A stretch of DNA of 64,000 nucleotides from Acidovorax sp. NB1 (GCF_005405905.1 NZ_BJHU01000040.1:124001-188000); one strand, 5' to 3'; shown: positions 1 to 9,264, counted from the stretch's first letter. Notes: a model not told the origin generated them from the letters alone. Numbers and translations are program-made.

Positions 1-735
1 CGACCGGACCGCAAGAACCCGCTGACTTTCCAGAGCTACGCCGAGCTGCGCGACTTTTTCTACGCGCTGCGCTTTGCCACCGACGTGAAGGCCATCGTCG
101 TCACCGGCGCGGGCGGCAACTTTTGCTCGGGCGGCGATGTGCACGAGATCATCGGCCCGCTGACCACCATGACCATGCCCGAACTGCTGGAGTTCACGCG
201 CATGACGGGTGATCTGGTGAAAGCCATGCGCGCCTGCCCGCAGCCCGTGCTGGGCGCCATCGACGGCATTTGCGCCGGTGCGGGCGCGATGATGGCGCTG
301 GCCTGCGACATGCGCTACGGCACCCAGGCCACCAAGACCGCCTTCTTGTTCACCCGCGTGGGCCTGGCAGGCGCCGACATGGGCGCCTGCGCGCTGCTAC
401 CCCGCATGATCGGCCAGGGCCGCGCCAGCGAGTTGCTGTTCACCGGCCGCGCCATGACCGCGCACGAAGGACTGGCCTGGGGCTTCTTCAACGACCTGTA
501 TGAAAGCGCCGACCTGCTGGCCAACGTGCAAGCCACAGCGCGCGCGCTGGCCGACGGCCCCACCTTCGCCCACGGCATGACCAAGACCATGCTCAGCCAG
601 GAGTGGAGCATGACCATCGAACAGGCCATCGAAGCCGAAGCCCAGGCGCAGGCCATCTGCATGCAGACCGAAGACTTCCGGCGCGCCTACGAGGCGTTTG
701 CAGCCAAGCAGAAACCGGTGTTCCAGGGGGACTAA
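1..735 (+). CDS. Enoyl-CoA hydratase/isomerase family protein (5' truncated by window edge)
   Basis: The frame is open from the first base, so the true start lies upstream; 244 residues are visible. The protein belongs to the crotonase superfamily, which hydrates or isomerises enoyl-CoA thioesters through an oxyanion hole. The first oxyanion-hole segment is seen as GNFCSGGDV, followed by [17 protein letters not shown] as the second. The stop at 733-735 is five bases before the ATG of the acyl-CoA dehydrogenase, so the two are co-transcribed with the CoA ligase and RidA-like gene downstream. The set suggests activation and beta-oxidation-like degradation of an aromatic or branched acid. The exact substrate cannot be read from the sequence. 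Confidence 0.88.
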   Translation, partial: RPDRKNPLTFQSYAELRDFFYALRFATDVKAIVVTGAGGNFCSGGDVHEIIGPLTTMTMPELLEFTRMTGDLVKAMRACPQPVLGAIDGICAGAGAMMALACDMRYGTQATKTAFLFTRVGLAGADMGACALLPRMIGQGRASELLFTGRAMTAHEGLAWGFFNDLYESADLLANVQATARALADGPTFAHGMTKTMLSQEWSMTIEQAIEAEAQAQAICMQTEDFRRAYEAFAAKQKPVFQGD

Positions 736-739
736 GAAC

Positions 740-1945
740 ATGCACATCGCCACGCCCCCCGCCCCTTGCCCGCCCTCCACGGCGCACCTGGCCCTGCCCT
801 TTTTTGATGACGCCCACCGCGCGCTGGCCGAGGGCTTGGTGCCCTGGGCTGCCGCGCAAGCGGTCGATGAAACCGACGACCGCGCCGCTTGCCGCGACTG
901 GGTGCAGCGCCTGGGCGCGGGCGGCTGGCTGCGCTACTGCGTGCCTGCGGCCCACGGCGGCGCGCTGCCCGCACTGGACTCGCGCGCGCTGGTGCTGCTG
1001 CGCGAGACCCTGGCCTACCACTCGCCGCTGGCGGACTTTGCGTTTGCGATGCAGGGCCTGGGCAGCGGTGCGATCACCCTGGCGGGCAGCCCCGCGCAGC
1101 AGGCGCACTACCTGCAGGGCGTGGCGCGCGGCGAGCTGATTGCGGCGTTTGCGCTGAGCGAGCCTGAGGCGGGTTCGGATGTGGGCGCTATGCAAACAAT
1201 AGCTAGCAGCGCTGACCCATCAGGCGATAGCGGTCAAAAAGGCTCATATTCCCTGACAGGTACCAAGACCTGGATCAGCAACGGTGGCATTGCCGACTTC
1301 TACTGCGTGTTCGCCAAGACCGACCCCAGCGGCGGCACGCGCGGCATCAGCGCCTTCATCGTCGACGCGAACACGCCGGGCTTGGACACCTCGCACCACA
1401 TCCACGTGATGGCGCCCCACCCGCTGGCCACGCTGCAGTTCACCGATTGCAACGTGCCTGCCACAGCGCTGCTGGGCGAAGAAAACGGCGGCTTCAAGCT
1501 GGCCATGCGCACGCTCGACATCTTCCGCGCGTCGGTCGCCGCCGCAGCCCTGGGCATGGCGCGCCGCGCGCTGGCCGAGGCGGTGCACCACGCCCGCCAG
1601 CGCCGCATGTTCGGTCAGACGCTCGCAGACTTCCAGCTCACGCAGGCCAAGATCGGCGAAATGGCCGCACTGGTGGACAGCGCCGCGCTGCTCACCTACC
1701 GCGCGGCCTGGCTGCGCGACACCGGCCAGGCGCGCGTCACCGCAGAAGCAGCCATGGCCAAGATGACCGCCACCGAAAACGCCCAGCGCGTGATCGACAT
1801 GGCGCTGCAACTGCACGGCGGGCGCGGGGTGGAGGTGGGCAGCAAGGTCGAATCGCTGTACCGCGACATCCGCTCGCTGCGCATTTACGAAGGCGCCACC
1901 GAGGTGCAGCAGCTCATCATCGGCAAGGCCGTTCTGCAGGAGTGA
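740..1945 (+). CDS. Acyl-CoA dehydrogenase carrying an in-frame repeat-derived insertion
   Basis: This 401-residue FAD enzyme oxidises acyl-CoA to enoyl-CoA. The family signature SEPEAGSDV is at about residues 138-146, KTWISNGG follows, and the C-terminal IYEGATEVQ places the likely catalytic Glu at 384. The ATG at 740 was preferred over an in-frame ATG at 698 because the latter lies inside the upstream gene. Residues of about 150-172 are Ser/Gly/Gln-rich and unlike the short loop usually found here. Their DNA matches a dispersed element found five more times in this window, so a repeat has apparently been domesticated as a surface loop. The gene sits between the hydratase and the CoA ligase with gaps of four bases each. 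Confidence 0.9.
   Translation: MHIATPPAPCPPSTAHLALPFFDDAHRALAEGLVPWAAAQAVDETDDRAACRDWVQRLGAGGWLRYCVPAAHGGALPALDSRALVLLRETLAYHSPLADFAFAMQGLGSGAITLAGSPAQQAHYLQGVARGELIAAFALSEPEAGSDVGAMQTIASSADPSGDSGQKGSYSLTGTKTWISNGGIADFYCVFAKTDPSGGTRGISAFIVDANTPGLDTSHHIHVMAPHPLATLQFTDCNVPATALLGEENGGFKLAMRTLDIFRASVAAAALGMARRALAEAVHHARQRRMFGQTLADFQLTQAKIGEMAALVDSAALLTYRAAWLRDTGQARVTAEAAMAKMTATENAQRVIDMALQLHGGRGVEVGSKVESLYRDIRSLRIYEGATEVQQLIIGKAVLQE
1187..1255 (+). repeat. Dispersed ~65 bp element, copy A (inside acyl-CoA dehydrogenase)
   Basis: The segment aligns almost without gaps to the intergenic copy at 50923-50990. Both carry AATAGCTA, CAGCGCT, ATCAGGCG and TAGC in the same order and spacing, then CATATT or TATATT at the end. 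Here it is read in frame and adds about 20 residues to the host protein. Confidence 0.75.
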
Positions 1946-1949
1946 TGCC

Positions 1950-3620
1950 ATGAAAGCCTCTTCCAAACCCTCCGCACAGCCCGACCATTTTGTGCACGAC
2001 CGCCTGCCGCCGCCCGAGGCCTGGCCCACCCTGCGCTACGACCTGCCCGAGCTGCAGATCGCAGACCAGGCGAACCTGGTGCAGGCCCTCTTCGACCAGG
2101 CCGAGCGCGCGGGCCACAGCGACCGCCCCTTGTTGCGCGGCCCGCACCGTACATACACCTACCGCGACGCCCGCGCCGAGGCCGCACGCATTGCCGAGGT
2201 GCTGACGCAGGACCATGGCCTGGTGCCCGGCAACCGCGTGCTGCTGCGCGGCGGCAACACGGTGGAGATGGCGCTGGCCTGGCTGGGCACGGTCTACGCC
2301 GGGCTGGTGGCGGTGGCGACCATGCCGCTGCTGCGGGCGGTGGAGCTGGGCAGCATCATCGACCGCGCCCAGCCCACGCTGGCGCTGTGCGACGGCCGCC
2401 TGCTGACGGAGCTGCAGACGGCACAAACACAGCACCCGGTGCTGACCACCATCGTGCCCTTCCACACCGCGCCCGATGCTGCCGACCTGCTGCAGCGCGC
2501 ACAGGGCAAGCCCGGCGCCACGCCGCCCTGCCCCACCTCCGCAGACGACATCGCGCTGATGGCCTTCACCTCCGGCACCACAGGTGCCCCCAAGGCCGCC
2601 GTGCACACCCACCGCGATGTGCTGGCAGGCTGCGAGGCCTGGCCACGCCACGTGCTGCGCGCCACGCCCGACGACATCGTGGCGGGCTCGCCACCCCTGG
2701 CATTCACCTTTGGCCTCGGTGGCTTGCTCGTGTTCCCCATGTGGGCGGGTGCCAGCGTGTACTTCCCCGACCAGCCCTACACGCCCGAAACCATGGTGCG
2801 CCTGATGCGCGAAGCGGGCGTCACCATCTGCTACACCGCCCCCACGTTCTACCGGCAGATGGCGCCGTTCGCCAAGCAGATCGGCCTGCCGCAGCTGCGC
2901 ACCAGCGTGAGTGCGGGCGAAGGCCTGCCCGACGCCACGCGCCAGCTCTGGCGGGACGCCACTGGCCTGGACATGACGGACGGCATCGGCGCCACCGAGA
3001 TGTTCCACATCTTCATCTCGTCAGCGGGCGGCGAGAGCCGGGCGGGGGCGGTGGGCAAGGTCGTGCCCGGCTACATCGCCAAGGTGGTGGACGATGACGG
3101 CCACGAGGTGCCGCGCGGCACCGTGGGCAAACTGGCCGTGATCGGCCCCACGGGCTGCAAGTACCTCGACGACCCGCGCCAGGCCAACTACGTGAAGGGC
3201 GGCTGGAACTACCCCGGCGACGCGTTCACGCAGGACGCGGACGGCTACTTCTTCTACCAGGCGCGCGATGACGACATGATCATCACCGCCGGCTACAACG
3301 TGGGCGGCCCCGAGGTGGAAGACGCCCTGCTGCGCCACCCCGCCGTGGCCGAGTGCGGCGTGATCGGCGTGCCCGACGAAGAGCGCGGCATGGTGGTCAA
3401 GGCCATCTGCGTCTTGAAGCCCGGCCATACCGGCGACGCCGCCATGGTCAAGACCCTGCAGGACCATGTGAAGGCCACCATCGCCCCGTTCAAATACCCA
3501 CGCGTAGTGGAGTTTGTAGCGGCACTGCCCCGCACCGAAACCGGCAAGCTGCAGCGCTTCAAGCTGCGCCAGGGTGCGGGCGCCTCGCCATCGCCCTCCC
3601 CTACAAAAACAACGACATGA
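1950..3620 (+). CDS. AMP-dependent acyl-CoA ligase, 2-aminobenzoate/benzoate-CoA ligase-like
   Basis: This 556-residue member of the ANL adenylate-forming superfamily should activate a carboxylic acid with ATP and CoA. The phosphate-binding loop FTSGTTGAPK is near residue 206. Further on come WNYPGD, DDMIITAGYNVGGPEVE (hinge region) and the C-terminal PRTETGKLQRFKL with the catalytic Lys near 531. Overall layout resembles benzoate-CoA and 2-aminobenzoate-CoA ligases, and the RidA-like, dehydrogenase and hydratase neighbours fit an aryl-CoA route such as anthranilate degradation. The ligase class is firm; the substrate is inference. The start lies four bases after the dehydrogenase stop, and the stop overlaps the next start (ATGA). 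Confidence 0.85.
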   Translation: MKASSKPSAQPDHFVHDRLPPPEAWPTLRYDLPELQIADQANLVQALFDQAERAGHSDRPLLRGPHRTYTYRDARAEAARIAEVLTQDHGLVPGNRVLLRGGNTVEMALAWLGTVYAGLVAVATMPLLRAVELGSIIDRAQPTLALCDGRLLTELQTAQTQHPVLTTIVPFHTAPDAADLLQRAQGKPGATPPCPTSADDIALMAFTSGTTGAPKAAVHTHRDVLAGCEAWPRHVLRATPDDIVAGSPPLAFTFGLGGLLVFPMWAGASVYFPDQPYTPETMVRLMREAGVTICYTAPTFYRQMAPFAKQIGLPQLRTSVSAGEGLPDATRQLWRDATGLDMTDGIGATEMFHIFISSAGGESRAGAVGKVVPGYIAKVVDDDGHEVPRGTVGKLAVIGPTGCKYLDDPRQANYVKGGWNYPGDAFTQDADGYFFYQARDDDMIITAGYNVGGPEVEDALLRHPAVAECGVIGVPDEERGMVVKAICVLKPGHTGDAAMVKTLQDHVKATIAPFKYPRVVEFVAALPRTETGKLQRFKLRQGAGASPSPSPTKTTT

Positions 3621-4027
3621 CGATGAAAAACACCCTTTTGCAGCCCGAAGGCTGGGTCACCCCCAAGGGCTACGCCAACGGCGTGGCCGCACGCGGCACG
3701 ATGGTCTTTACCGGCGGCCAGATCGGCTGGAACGCGCAGCAGCAGTTCGAGAGCGACGATTTCATCGCCCAGACCAAGCAAACGCTGCTGAACGTGCGCG
3801 CGGTGCTGGAGGCTGGCGGCGCAGGCCCCGAACACCTGGTGCGGCTGACCTGGTACGTGACCGACCGCAACGAGTACAACAGCCGCCTGAAGGAACTGGG
3901 CGCGGTCTACCGCGAGGTGCTGGGCAAGAACTTCCCGGCCATGGCCTGCGTGCAGGTGGCGGGGTTGATGGAAGAACGGGCGAAGGTGGAGATCGAGGCG
4001 ACGGCAGTGGTGCCGGATGCGGAGTGA
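3617..4027 (+). CDS. RidA/YjgF/UK114-family protein lacking the usual catalytic Arg
   Basis: This 136-residue protein has the whole-length YjgF fold: GGQIGW early, the segment YVTDRNEYN, and C-terminal VEIEATAVV. Canonical RidA deaminases hydrolyse reactive enamines and imines using an Arg in a motif like PARSCV. Here the equivalent reads PAMACV, with Met in place of Arg, so it more likely belongs to one of the Rid subgroups without proven deaminase activity. The ATG overlaps the ligase stop in an ATGA; a second Met two codons later is an alternative start. Its place at the end of an acyl-CoA operon suggests a role in that pathway, possibly on a labile intermediate. Confidence 0.82.
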   Translation: MTMKNTLLQPEGWVTPKGYANGVAARGTMVFTGGQIGWNAQQQFESDDFIAQTKQTLLNVRAVLEAGGAGPEHLVRLTWYVTDRNEYNSRLKELGAVYREVLGKNFPAMACVQVAGLMEERAKVEIEATAVVPDAE

Positions 4028-4152
4028 GCAGTATCTGCGCAACGAGAATCAGAAGGAAATCACTGCCTTGCGCCTGACCACCTTGTGCTGAACGCTATCA
4101 TTTTTGATTAAATATTCCGAGAACCTCGTTGGGGCAGAGCACGCGGCCCCAA

Positions 4153-5100
4153 CTACCCGGCCCGCACGCCCAGCCCCGCCGTTCGCCGCGCCACCCACCA
4201 CCCCTGCAGTGTTTTGCCGTACAGGATGAACGCCAGCGCCGCAGCAATCAACGGCAATGCCGCATACACCCACCCCGTGAGCAGTTCCCCACCCAGGGCC
4301 ACCCCCACCAGCAGGGCCACCGCAGGGTTCACAAACGAGTAACTCCCCGCCAGCGCCGCTGAGGTGTTCTGCAGCAGCCACAGGTACGCGTTGAGCGCGA
4401 CCAAGGTGCCAAACACCAGCAGATACACCCACGCCGCCCACGACTTGGCGCTGACCTGGCCCAAGGCGCTCAAAGGCTCGAACCACAGCGCCACCACCAG
4501 CCCCATGGCGCCCCCCGCAAACCACTGCGCGGCCGAGGCCATGGCGGGCGCGGGCAGCGACAGCCTGCGCGATGCATACGAGCCGATGCTCCAGCATAGC
4601 GGTGCACCAAAGGCCAGCAGCGCGCCAAGCCAGGTGGCAGAAAAGTCGCCCTCCAGCGCCAGCAGCAGCGCGCCTGCAACGCCCAGTGCCAGTCCGATCC
4701 AGCTGGTGAATGGCACACGCTCGCCGCCCCAGCGCGACCACAGGGCCAGCCACATGGGCATGGTGGTGACCACCGTGGCCATCAGACCCGAGCCAATGCC
4801 CAGCTTTTGCGCAAAGCCCATCAGGTTCATGGCCAGGAACACCATGCAGCCCCCCACCACCGCCGAGTTGCGCCATTGCACCCACGTCGGCAATGCATGG
4901 CCTTGCCACAGTGCAATGAGCAGCATCACACCACCCGCACACAGGAAGCGGATGGCGTTCATGAGCAGGGGCGGCATGGTTTGCACCGCAATGCCAATCG
5001 CAAAATAGGTGGTGCCCCAGACGATGTAGACCAGCAGCAGCGCCAGGGCCACCGCCCAGCTGCGCTGTGATTGGGCTTGCGCGTTGAAAATTGCCGGCAT
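4153..5100 (-). CDS. EamA/DMT-family transporter
   Basis: This 315-residue integral membrane protein has about ten hydrophobic segments arranged as two EamA repeats, as in RhaT/YedA-type drug/metabolite exporters. The N-terminal VYIVWGTTYFAIGIAVQ is typical of the family. An ATG at 5100 is preceded by GGTGGAG and is preferred over the GTG at 5109, which is part of that ribosome-binding site. It is divergent from an Lrp-type regulator across about 70 bases, the classic arrangement for an amino-acid exporter controlled by its neighbour. Substrate is unknown. Confidence 0.85.
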   Translation of the reverse strand: MPAIFNAQAQSQRSWAVALALLLVYIVWGTTYFAIGIAVQTMPPLLMNAIRFLCAGGVMLLIALWQGHALPTWVQWRNSAVVGGCMVFLAMNLMGFAQKLGIGSGLMATVVTTMPMWLALWSRWGGERVPFTSWIGLALGVAGALLLALEGDFSATWLGALLAFGAPLCWSIGSYASRRLSLPAPAMASAAQWFAGGAMGLVVALWFEPLSALGQVSAKSWAAWVYLLVFGTLVALNAYLWLLQNTSAALAGSYSFVNPAVALLVGVALGGELLTGWVYAALPLIAAALAFILYGKTLQGWWVARRTAGLGVRAG

Positions 5101-5170
5101 ATTCTCCACCTGACCGAATAATTTATGGAAACCGCAAGGTTTTCGGAATTTTTACCAAAAACAAGCGGCT

Positions 5171-5659
5171 ATGCAAGCAAATATTCAGACAGATGACATG
5201 GACGCCAGAATTATTTCGGCACTGGGCGCGGATGGCCGACGTTCGTACGCCGATGTAGGCGCCGAGGTGGGACTGTCCACCGCCGCCGTGCACGAACGTG
5301 TGAAGAAGCTGCTGGACAAGGGCGTGATCCGCCGGTTTTCGATCAGCGTGGACCCGGAGCGCGTCGGGCTGAACTTCACCGCGTTTGTGGCGATCCGCAA
5401 CGATGGCGGCGCGCACTGCCGTGACATTGCGCCGCGCCTGCGCGCTATCCCCCAGGTGGAAGAGTTGCACAGCGTGGCTGGCGAGCACGACTTCCTGGCC
5501 AAGATCCGCACCACGCACGCGCGCGGGCTGGAGGACGTGCTCTACCAGATCAAGGCGATTCCCGGCGTGGCGCGCACCACGAGCACCGTGGTCCTGAACA
5601 CCGAATTCGAGGACCGGCCGCTGGACCTGGGGTGGATCAATGGCTACAAGGGCAGCTGA
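5171..5659 (+). CDS. Lrp/AsnC-family transcriptional regulator
   Basis: This 162-residue protein has an N-terminal AsnC-type winged helix (about residues 9-60, with YADVGAEVGLSTAAVHERVKKL) and a C-terminal ligand-binding domain (about 70-150) containing VEELHSVAGEHDFLAKI. Family members sense amino acids and control transport or catabolic genes. It probably regulates the divergent EamA exporter; the shared region 5101-5170 is AT-rich compared with its surroundings. An internal ATG at 5198 is a possible later start, since no strong ribosome-binding site precedes 5171. Confidence 0.88.
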   Translation: MQANIQTDDMDARIISALGADGRRSYADVGAEVGLSTAAVHERVKKLLDKGVIRRFSISVDPERVGLNFTAFVAIRNDGGAHCRDIAPRLRAIPQVEELHSVAGEHDFLAKIRTTHARGLEDVLYQIKAIPGVARTTSTVVLNTEFEDRPLDLGWINGYKGS

Positions 5660-5695
5660 CGCGGGGCGCTTGTCCCGGCCGCGCCGCGCGCCTGT

Positions 5696-6280
5696 CTACG
5701 CCGCCACCGGGATGAGGTCTGCAGCAGGAGCACCAACCGCCGGAACCTGCACCAGACGCTGCACCAGCGCCATGTAGTAGCCCAGCGGCGGCGTGACCAG
5801 CCCTGGCACCTTGGCATGGTCGTCATAGCGGCGCAGGCGGATGGCCTCTTGCGCAAACGGCTGGGCTGCAAACTGCATCGCCTCTTTGGGCGTGAAGGGC
5901 CCGCCCTGCAGCACCAGGCTGTGCTGCGATGCGGGTGACAGCGTCTCCCAGTACCCCGGCTCCATGGTGCACAGGTAGCGCTTGGCATCCACGTGCAGGC
6001 GGATGGGCTCCAGCACCGCGTCGGGCATCAGGCTCCGCAAGAACGGGATGGCCATGTACTGGTGCAGGTCGTCCTGCTCGGCCGTGTCGCCCCCGGGTGC
6101 CAGCAGGTGGCCCAGGTCGTGCAGCAAAGCCGCTGCGACCGTCGCGGGGGTTTCGCCGGATTTCTCGGCCCACTGCGCGCACTGCAAGGCATGCTCCAGC
6201 TGGCTGACCGCCTCGCGGCCATATTGATTCACGCCCCGGGTGGCGAGCAGGTGGGCGATGTCTTCAAGACTCAATGCCAT
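5696..6280 (-). CDS. Phosphonate-operon HD-domain protein, PhnZ-like oxygenase
   Basis: This 194-residue protein carries the HD signature (His54-Asp55 in LLHDLGHLL). Further candidate metal ligands are His30, His72, His95 and Asp152, and a Tyr20-x-x-Glu23 pair occurs early. The spacing resembles PhnZ, a mixed-valent di-iron oxygenase that cleaves 2-amino-1-hydroxyethylphosphonate after hydroxylation by PhnY. It matches the HD family known from phosphonate operons. It is last in the phnC-D-E direction, separated from phnE by a long hairpin repeat. No PhnY-type 2-oxoglutarate hydroxylase lies in the window, so the substrate is open. Family assignment is firm; the reaction is inferred. Confidence 0.82.
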   Translation of the reverse strand: MALSLEDIAHLLATRGVNQYGREAVSQLEHALQCAQWAEKSGETPATVAAALLHDLGHLLAPGGDTAEQDDLHQYMAIPFLRSLMPDAVLEPIRLHVDAKRYLCTMEPGYWETLSPASQHSLVLQGGPFTPKEAMQFAAQPFAQEAIRLRRYDDHAKVPGLVTPPLGYYMALVQRLVQVPAVGAPAADLIPVAA

Positions 6281-6300
6281 GGAATCTTCCTAAAAACTTG

Positions 6301-6412
6301 GAGCGGCTAACAACACTCAGCGAAGCGGTTCTGGCTAGGCGCTGCGTCGCAGGCAGTACGCGTAGTACGACAAGACGCAGCAACAACGCCAGAAGAGTTT
6401 TGTTTGCCGCGC
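6301..6412. repeat. Long hairpin repeat, copy 1 (between phnE and HD gene)
   Basis: The segment folds as nested stems: outer imperfect arms beginning GAGCGG and ending CCGCGCTC, then CTGGC/GCCAG, then GCTGCGTC/GACGCAGC, with a GTAC-gcgta-GTAC tip. It shares CTAGGCGC, GCAG-CAGT and GCAACAAC with the copy at 9129-9229. It abuts the phnE stop codon. Confidence 0.75.
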
Positions 6413-7219
6413 TCAGACCAAGGCCTTGCGAATACGCGCTGACACCAGGTCGATGACACTCACCGTGACCACGATGATGAGCATCACAGCGCAGGTCTCG
6501 GCGTACTGGAACCCGCGAATGATCTCCCACAGCACCACGCCAATGCCGCCTGCGCCCACCATGCCCACGACCGAGGCCGAGCGTACGTTGGCCTCAAAGC
6601 GGTACAGCGTGTACGAAATCCACAGCGGCATCACCTGCGGGATCACGCCGTAGATGATCTCGTGCAGCGCACTGGCGCCGGTGGAGCGGATGCCCTCCAC
6701 GGGCTGCGGGTCAATCGCCTCCACGGCTTCGGAGAACAGCTTGGCCAAGGTGCCCGAGGTGTGGATCCACAGCGCCAGCACCCCGGCAAACGGCCCCAGC
6801 CCGACAGCCACCACAAACAGCATGGCAAACACCATTTCGTTGATGGCGCGGCACGCATCCAGCACACGGCGCACTGGCTGGTAGACCCACCAGGGCACGA
6901 TGTTGGACGAGGCCAGCAGTGCCAGCGGCACGGCGGTGACCACCGCCAGCGCCGTGCCCCACAGCGCGATCTGCAGCGTGACCAGCATCTCCTGCACATA
7001 GATCTGCCACTGCGCAAAATTGGGCGGAAAGAACTCCGCCGCATAGCTGACCATGTTGCCCGAGTCGTTCCACAGATCGAGCGGGCGCATGTCGGCGCCC
7101 TTCCAGGACGCCGCCAACAACACCAGCAGGATGCCCCACGACAGGTACCAGGCCAGGCTGCGCTTGGGCGACGAGGTGCCGGCCAGTGGGGCCAGCGAGG
7201 GATTCAAAGCAGAGGACAT
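6413..7219 (-). CDS. phnE: Phosphonate ABC transporter permease PhnE
   Basis: This 268-residue inner-membrane permease has MetI-like transmembrane segments and the cytoplasmic coupling region with [20 protein letters not shown]. The EAIDPQ.EGIR pattern is typical of PhnE. With PhnC and PhnD it should import phosphonates. It lies 34 bases after phnD and is followed by a long hairpin repeat before the HD oxygenase gene. Length agrees with family members. No frameshift of the kind known from E. coli K-12 phnE is seen. Confidence 0.93.
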   Translation of the reverse strand: MSSALNPSLAPLAGTSSPKRSLAWYLSWGILLVLLAASWKGADMRPLDLWNDSGNMVSYAAEFFPPNFAQWQIYVQEMLVTLQIALWGTALAVVTAVPLALLASSNIVPWWVYQPVRRVLDACRAINEMVFAMLFVVAVGLGPFAGVLALWIHTSGTLAKLFSEAVEAIDPQPVEGIRSTGASALHEIIYGVIPQVMPLWISYTLYRFEANVRSASVVGMVGAGGIGVVLWEIIRGFQYAETCAVMLIIVVTVSVIDLVSARIRKALV

Positions 7220-7253
7220 GGAGACACCCGGGTCGCAACAAGAAACCTACGGA

Positions 7254-8201
7254 TTACTTCAACGACGCCAGCTGCTGGTCGATCTCGGCCAGGCGGGTCT
7301 TCTTGTCAGAATCAGCCAGCGTCGCGTCGGCCTCGATCTTGTTGCGCTTACCGAACAGGTCCAGCTGGCGGATGGGGGTGAGCTGTGCGTTCGTTGATGG
7401 CTTGAAGCCCGAGAGCTTGGAGATCTTCATCACGATCTCCTTCTCGCGCGCATCGGTCTTGGCGTAGTTGTAGAAGAAGTCGCGGATCTTGGTCTTGGTG
7501 GCCTCGGGCAAGTCCTTGCGCATCACCAGCGGGTCCAGCGGAATCAGGGGCGAGGTCCAGACGATCTTGATGTCCTTGAACTTCTCGGGCTGGCGCTCCT
7601 TGATCTTTTCCAGGTTCTCGCTGTTGTTGGTGGCCACATCCACCTGCTTGTTGGCCACGGCCAGCGCGTTGGTCTCGTGGTTGGCACTGCGCGTGATCTT
7701 GAAGTGCGTCTTCGCGTCGATCTTGTTCTGTGCAAAGGCGTAGTAGCCGGGCACCAAGAACCCCAAGGTGGAGTTGGGGTCGCCGTTGCCAAAGCTCAGC
7801 GACTTGCCGTTCTTGAGCACGTCATCCAGGGTGGCCAGGGGGCTGTCCTTGTGCACGATGAGGTGCGAGTAGTAGCCCTGTGTGCCGTCTGCGTTCACCA
7901 TCTGCGCGAAGACTTCGCCATTGGCGCGGTCCACGGCTTCCATGGCCGACTTGTTGCCCAGCCAAGCCACCTGCATCTTGTTGAAGCGCATGGCTTCGAT
8001 GAGGCCTGCGTAGTCGGATGCAAAGAAGGCGTTGATCTTCAGACCGGTCTGCTTGGCCATGTCATCCAGCAGGGGCTGCCAGTCGGCCTTGAGGTTTTGC
8101 GAGGCCTCGGTCGAGATCATGCCGAAGTTGATGTCCTGGGCCAACGCGCCCGTGGTCAAACCCAGCCCGATCGTCAGGGCGGCACACAGTTTCTTGAACA
8201 T
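7254..8201 (-). CDS. phnD: Phosphonate ABC transporter periplasmic binding protein PhnD
   Basis: This 315-residue protein begins with a signal peptide (Lys-Lys then a hydrophobic stretch, cleavage likely after ALA near residue 21). The mature part follows the PhnD family: INFGMISTEASQNLK, ASDYAGLIEAMRFNK and SFGNGDPNSTLGFLVP, the last contributing to phosphonate binding. It captures phosphonates in the periplasm and delivers them to PhnE. It sits between phnC and phnE in the expected order C-D-E. Confidence 0.95.
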   Translation of the reverse strand: MFKKLCAALTIGLGLTTGALAQDINFGMISTEASQNLKADWQPLLDDMAKQTGLKINAFFASDYAGLIEAMRFNKMQVAWLGNKSAMEAVDRANGEVFAQMVNADGTQGYYSHLIVHKDSPLATLDDVLKNGKSLSFGNGDPNSTLGFLVPGYYAFAQNKIDAKTHFKITRSANHETNALAVANKQVDVATNNSENLEKIKERQPEKFKDIKIVWTSPLIPLDPLVMRKDLPEATKTKIRDFFYNYAKTDAREKEIVMKISKLSGFKPSTNAQLTPIRQLDLFGKRNKIEADATLADSDKKTRLAEIDQQLASLK

Positions 8202-8246
8202 GTTGAAAACTCCAGAGAAAGGAATTGAAAAGAAACAAAAGACCGT

Positions 8247-9107
8247 TCAGGCGGCCTGGACCATGGCGGGCGCCCACTGCGGGACGGGTGTTGGGGCATG
8301 CACGGGTGCTGGTGGGGCACCCGCAGCATCCGACAGAATTTCGTCGGCGTGCACGCCATACAGGCTGCGCAGCAGTGCGGGCGTGAGGGCCGCCGATGGG
8401 CCGTCGTACACCACCTGGCCGTGGTGCAACGCCACCACGCGGGGGCAGTATTTGATGGCCACATCCACCTGATGCAGCGACACGATGACGGTGCAGCGGT
8501 CCTCGCGGTTGATGCGGGCTAGGATGTCCATGACCTTGCGCGAGGACTCCGGGTCGAGCGACGCGATGGGCTCATCGGCCAGCACCACCTTGGCGCCCTG
8601 CACCAGCGTGCGGGCAATGGCCGCGCGCTGCTGCTGCCCGCCGGACAGGGTGGAAGCACGTTGTGCATGGCATTCGGCAATGCCCACGCGGTGGAGCGCT
8701 TCCAGCGCCAGCGCGCGCTCCTGCGGCTTGAACATGCGCAGCCAGCCGCGCCACCAGGGCGTGCGGTGCAGCAGGCCCACCAGCACGTTCATCAACACCG
8801 GCAAGCGGTCCACCAGGTTGAACTGCTGGAACACAAAGCCCACCTGCGAACGCACCCTACGGATGTCGCTGTGGATGCGCCCCGCCTGCTGCACGCAGCG
8901 GCCATCCACCTCGATCAGCGAATCGCTGGACGCATCGGCCACCACCAAGCCCGCCACATGGCGCAGCAGGGTGGACTTGCCCGAGCCCGAGGCACCAATC
9001 AGCGCCACCATCTCGCCGCGCTGCACGGTGAGGTTGATGTCGCGCAGGGCGTGTTTGCCGTTGGCGAAATGCTTGTTCAGTTGGTGGATGTGCAGTGCGG
9101 CAGTCAT
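8247..9107 (-). CDS. phnC: Phosphonate ABC transporter ATP-binding protein PhnC
   Basis: This 286-residue ABC ATPase has Walker [10 protein letters not shown] at about 38-46, signature [15 protein letters not shown], and Walker [15 protein letters not shown], with the [10 protein letters not shown]-loop region typical of PhnC. It is first of the phnC-D-E transporter set. A strong AAGGAGG precedes the ATG. Its leader contains a long hairpin repeat, a PhnF-like operator and a Pho box, so this is a transcription start for the import genes. About 20 Pro/Ala-rich C-terminal residues extend beyond the usual fold. Confidence 0.94.
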   Translation of the reverse strand: MTAALHIHQLNKHFANGKHALRDINLTVQRGEMVALIGASGSGKSTLLRHVAGLVVADASSDSLIEVDGRCVQQAGRIHSDIRRVRSQVGFVFQQFNLVDRLPVLMNVLVGLLHRTPWWRGWLRMFKPQERALALEALHRVGIAECHAQRASTLSGGQQQRAAIARTLVQGAKVVLADEPIASLDPESSRKVMDILARINREDRCTVIVSLHQVDVAIKYCPRVVALHHGQVVYDGPSAALTPALLRSLYGVHADEILSDAAGAPPAPVHAPTPVPQWAPAMVQAA

Positions 9108-9128
9108 GGCAGCCTCCTTGGTGGGTTA

Positions 9129-9229
9129 ATTCCGTTTCCAAATCATTCGTGTCTAGGCGCAAAGCCGCAGACAGTGCTGTAGCACGGCAAGGCGGAGCAA
9201 CAACGACACGGATGATTTGGAAACGGAAT
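9129..9229. repeat. Long hairpin repeat, copy 2 (phnC leader)
   Basis: The outer arms ATTCCGTTTCCAAATCAT and ATGATTTGGAAACGGAAT are perfect complements of 18 bases, extended by CGTGTC/GACACG. The tip is GTGC-tgta-GCAC where copy 1 has GTAC-gcgta-GTAC, a compensatory change that keeps pairing. The inner sequence CTAGGCGC...GCAACAAC is shared with copy 1. It ends about 20 bases upstream of the phnC start. Confidence 0.8.
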
Positions 9230-9232
9230 AAG

Positions 9233-9244
9233 TCGTCTAGACAA
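9233..9244. promoter_or_regulatory. PhnF-like operator upstream of phnC
   Basis: TCGTCTAGACAA matches the phnF/phnG site TTGTATAGACAA at 10 of 12 positions and contains the TGTCTAGACR-type palindrome core. It lies about 20 bases downstream of the Pho box on the phnC side, where a bound GntR/HutC repressor would block transcription. Confidence 0.6.
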
Positions 9245-9264
9245 CCGGAGTGTGGTGGTCGGGC

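Noticed and set aside
4085..4130. Possible seventh dispersed element (GCTATCATTTTTGATTAAATA)
   Set aside because: Only the T-rich edge is similar; the central GCGCG block is missing.
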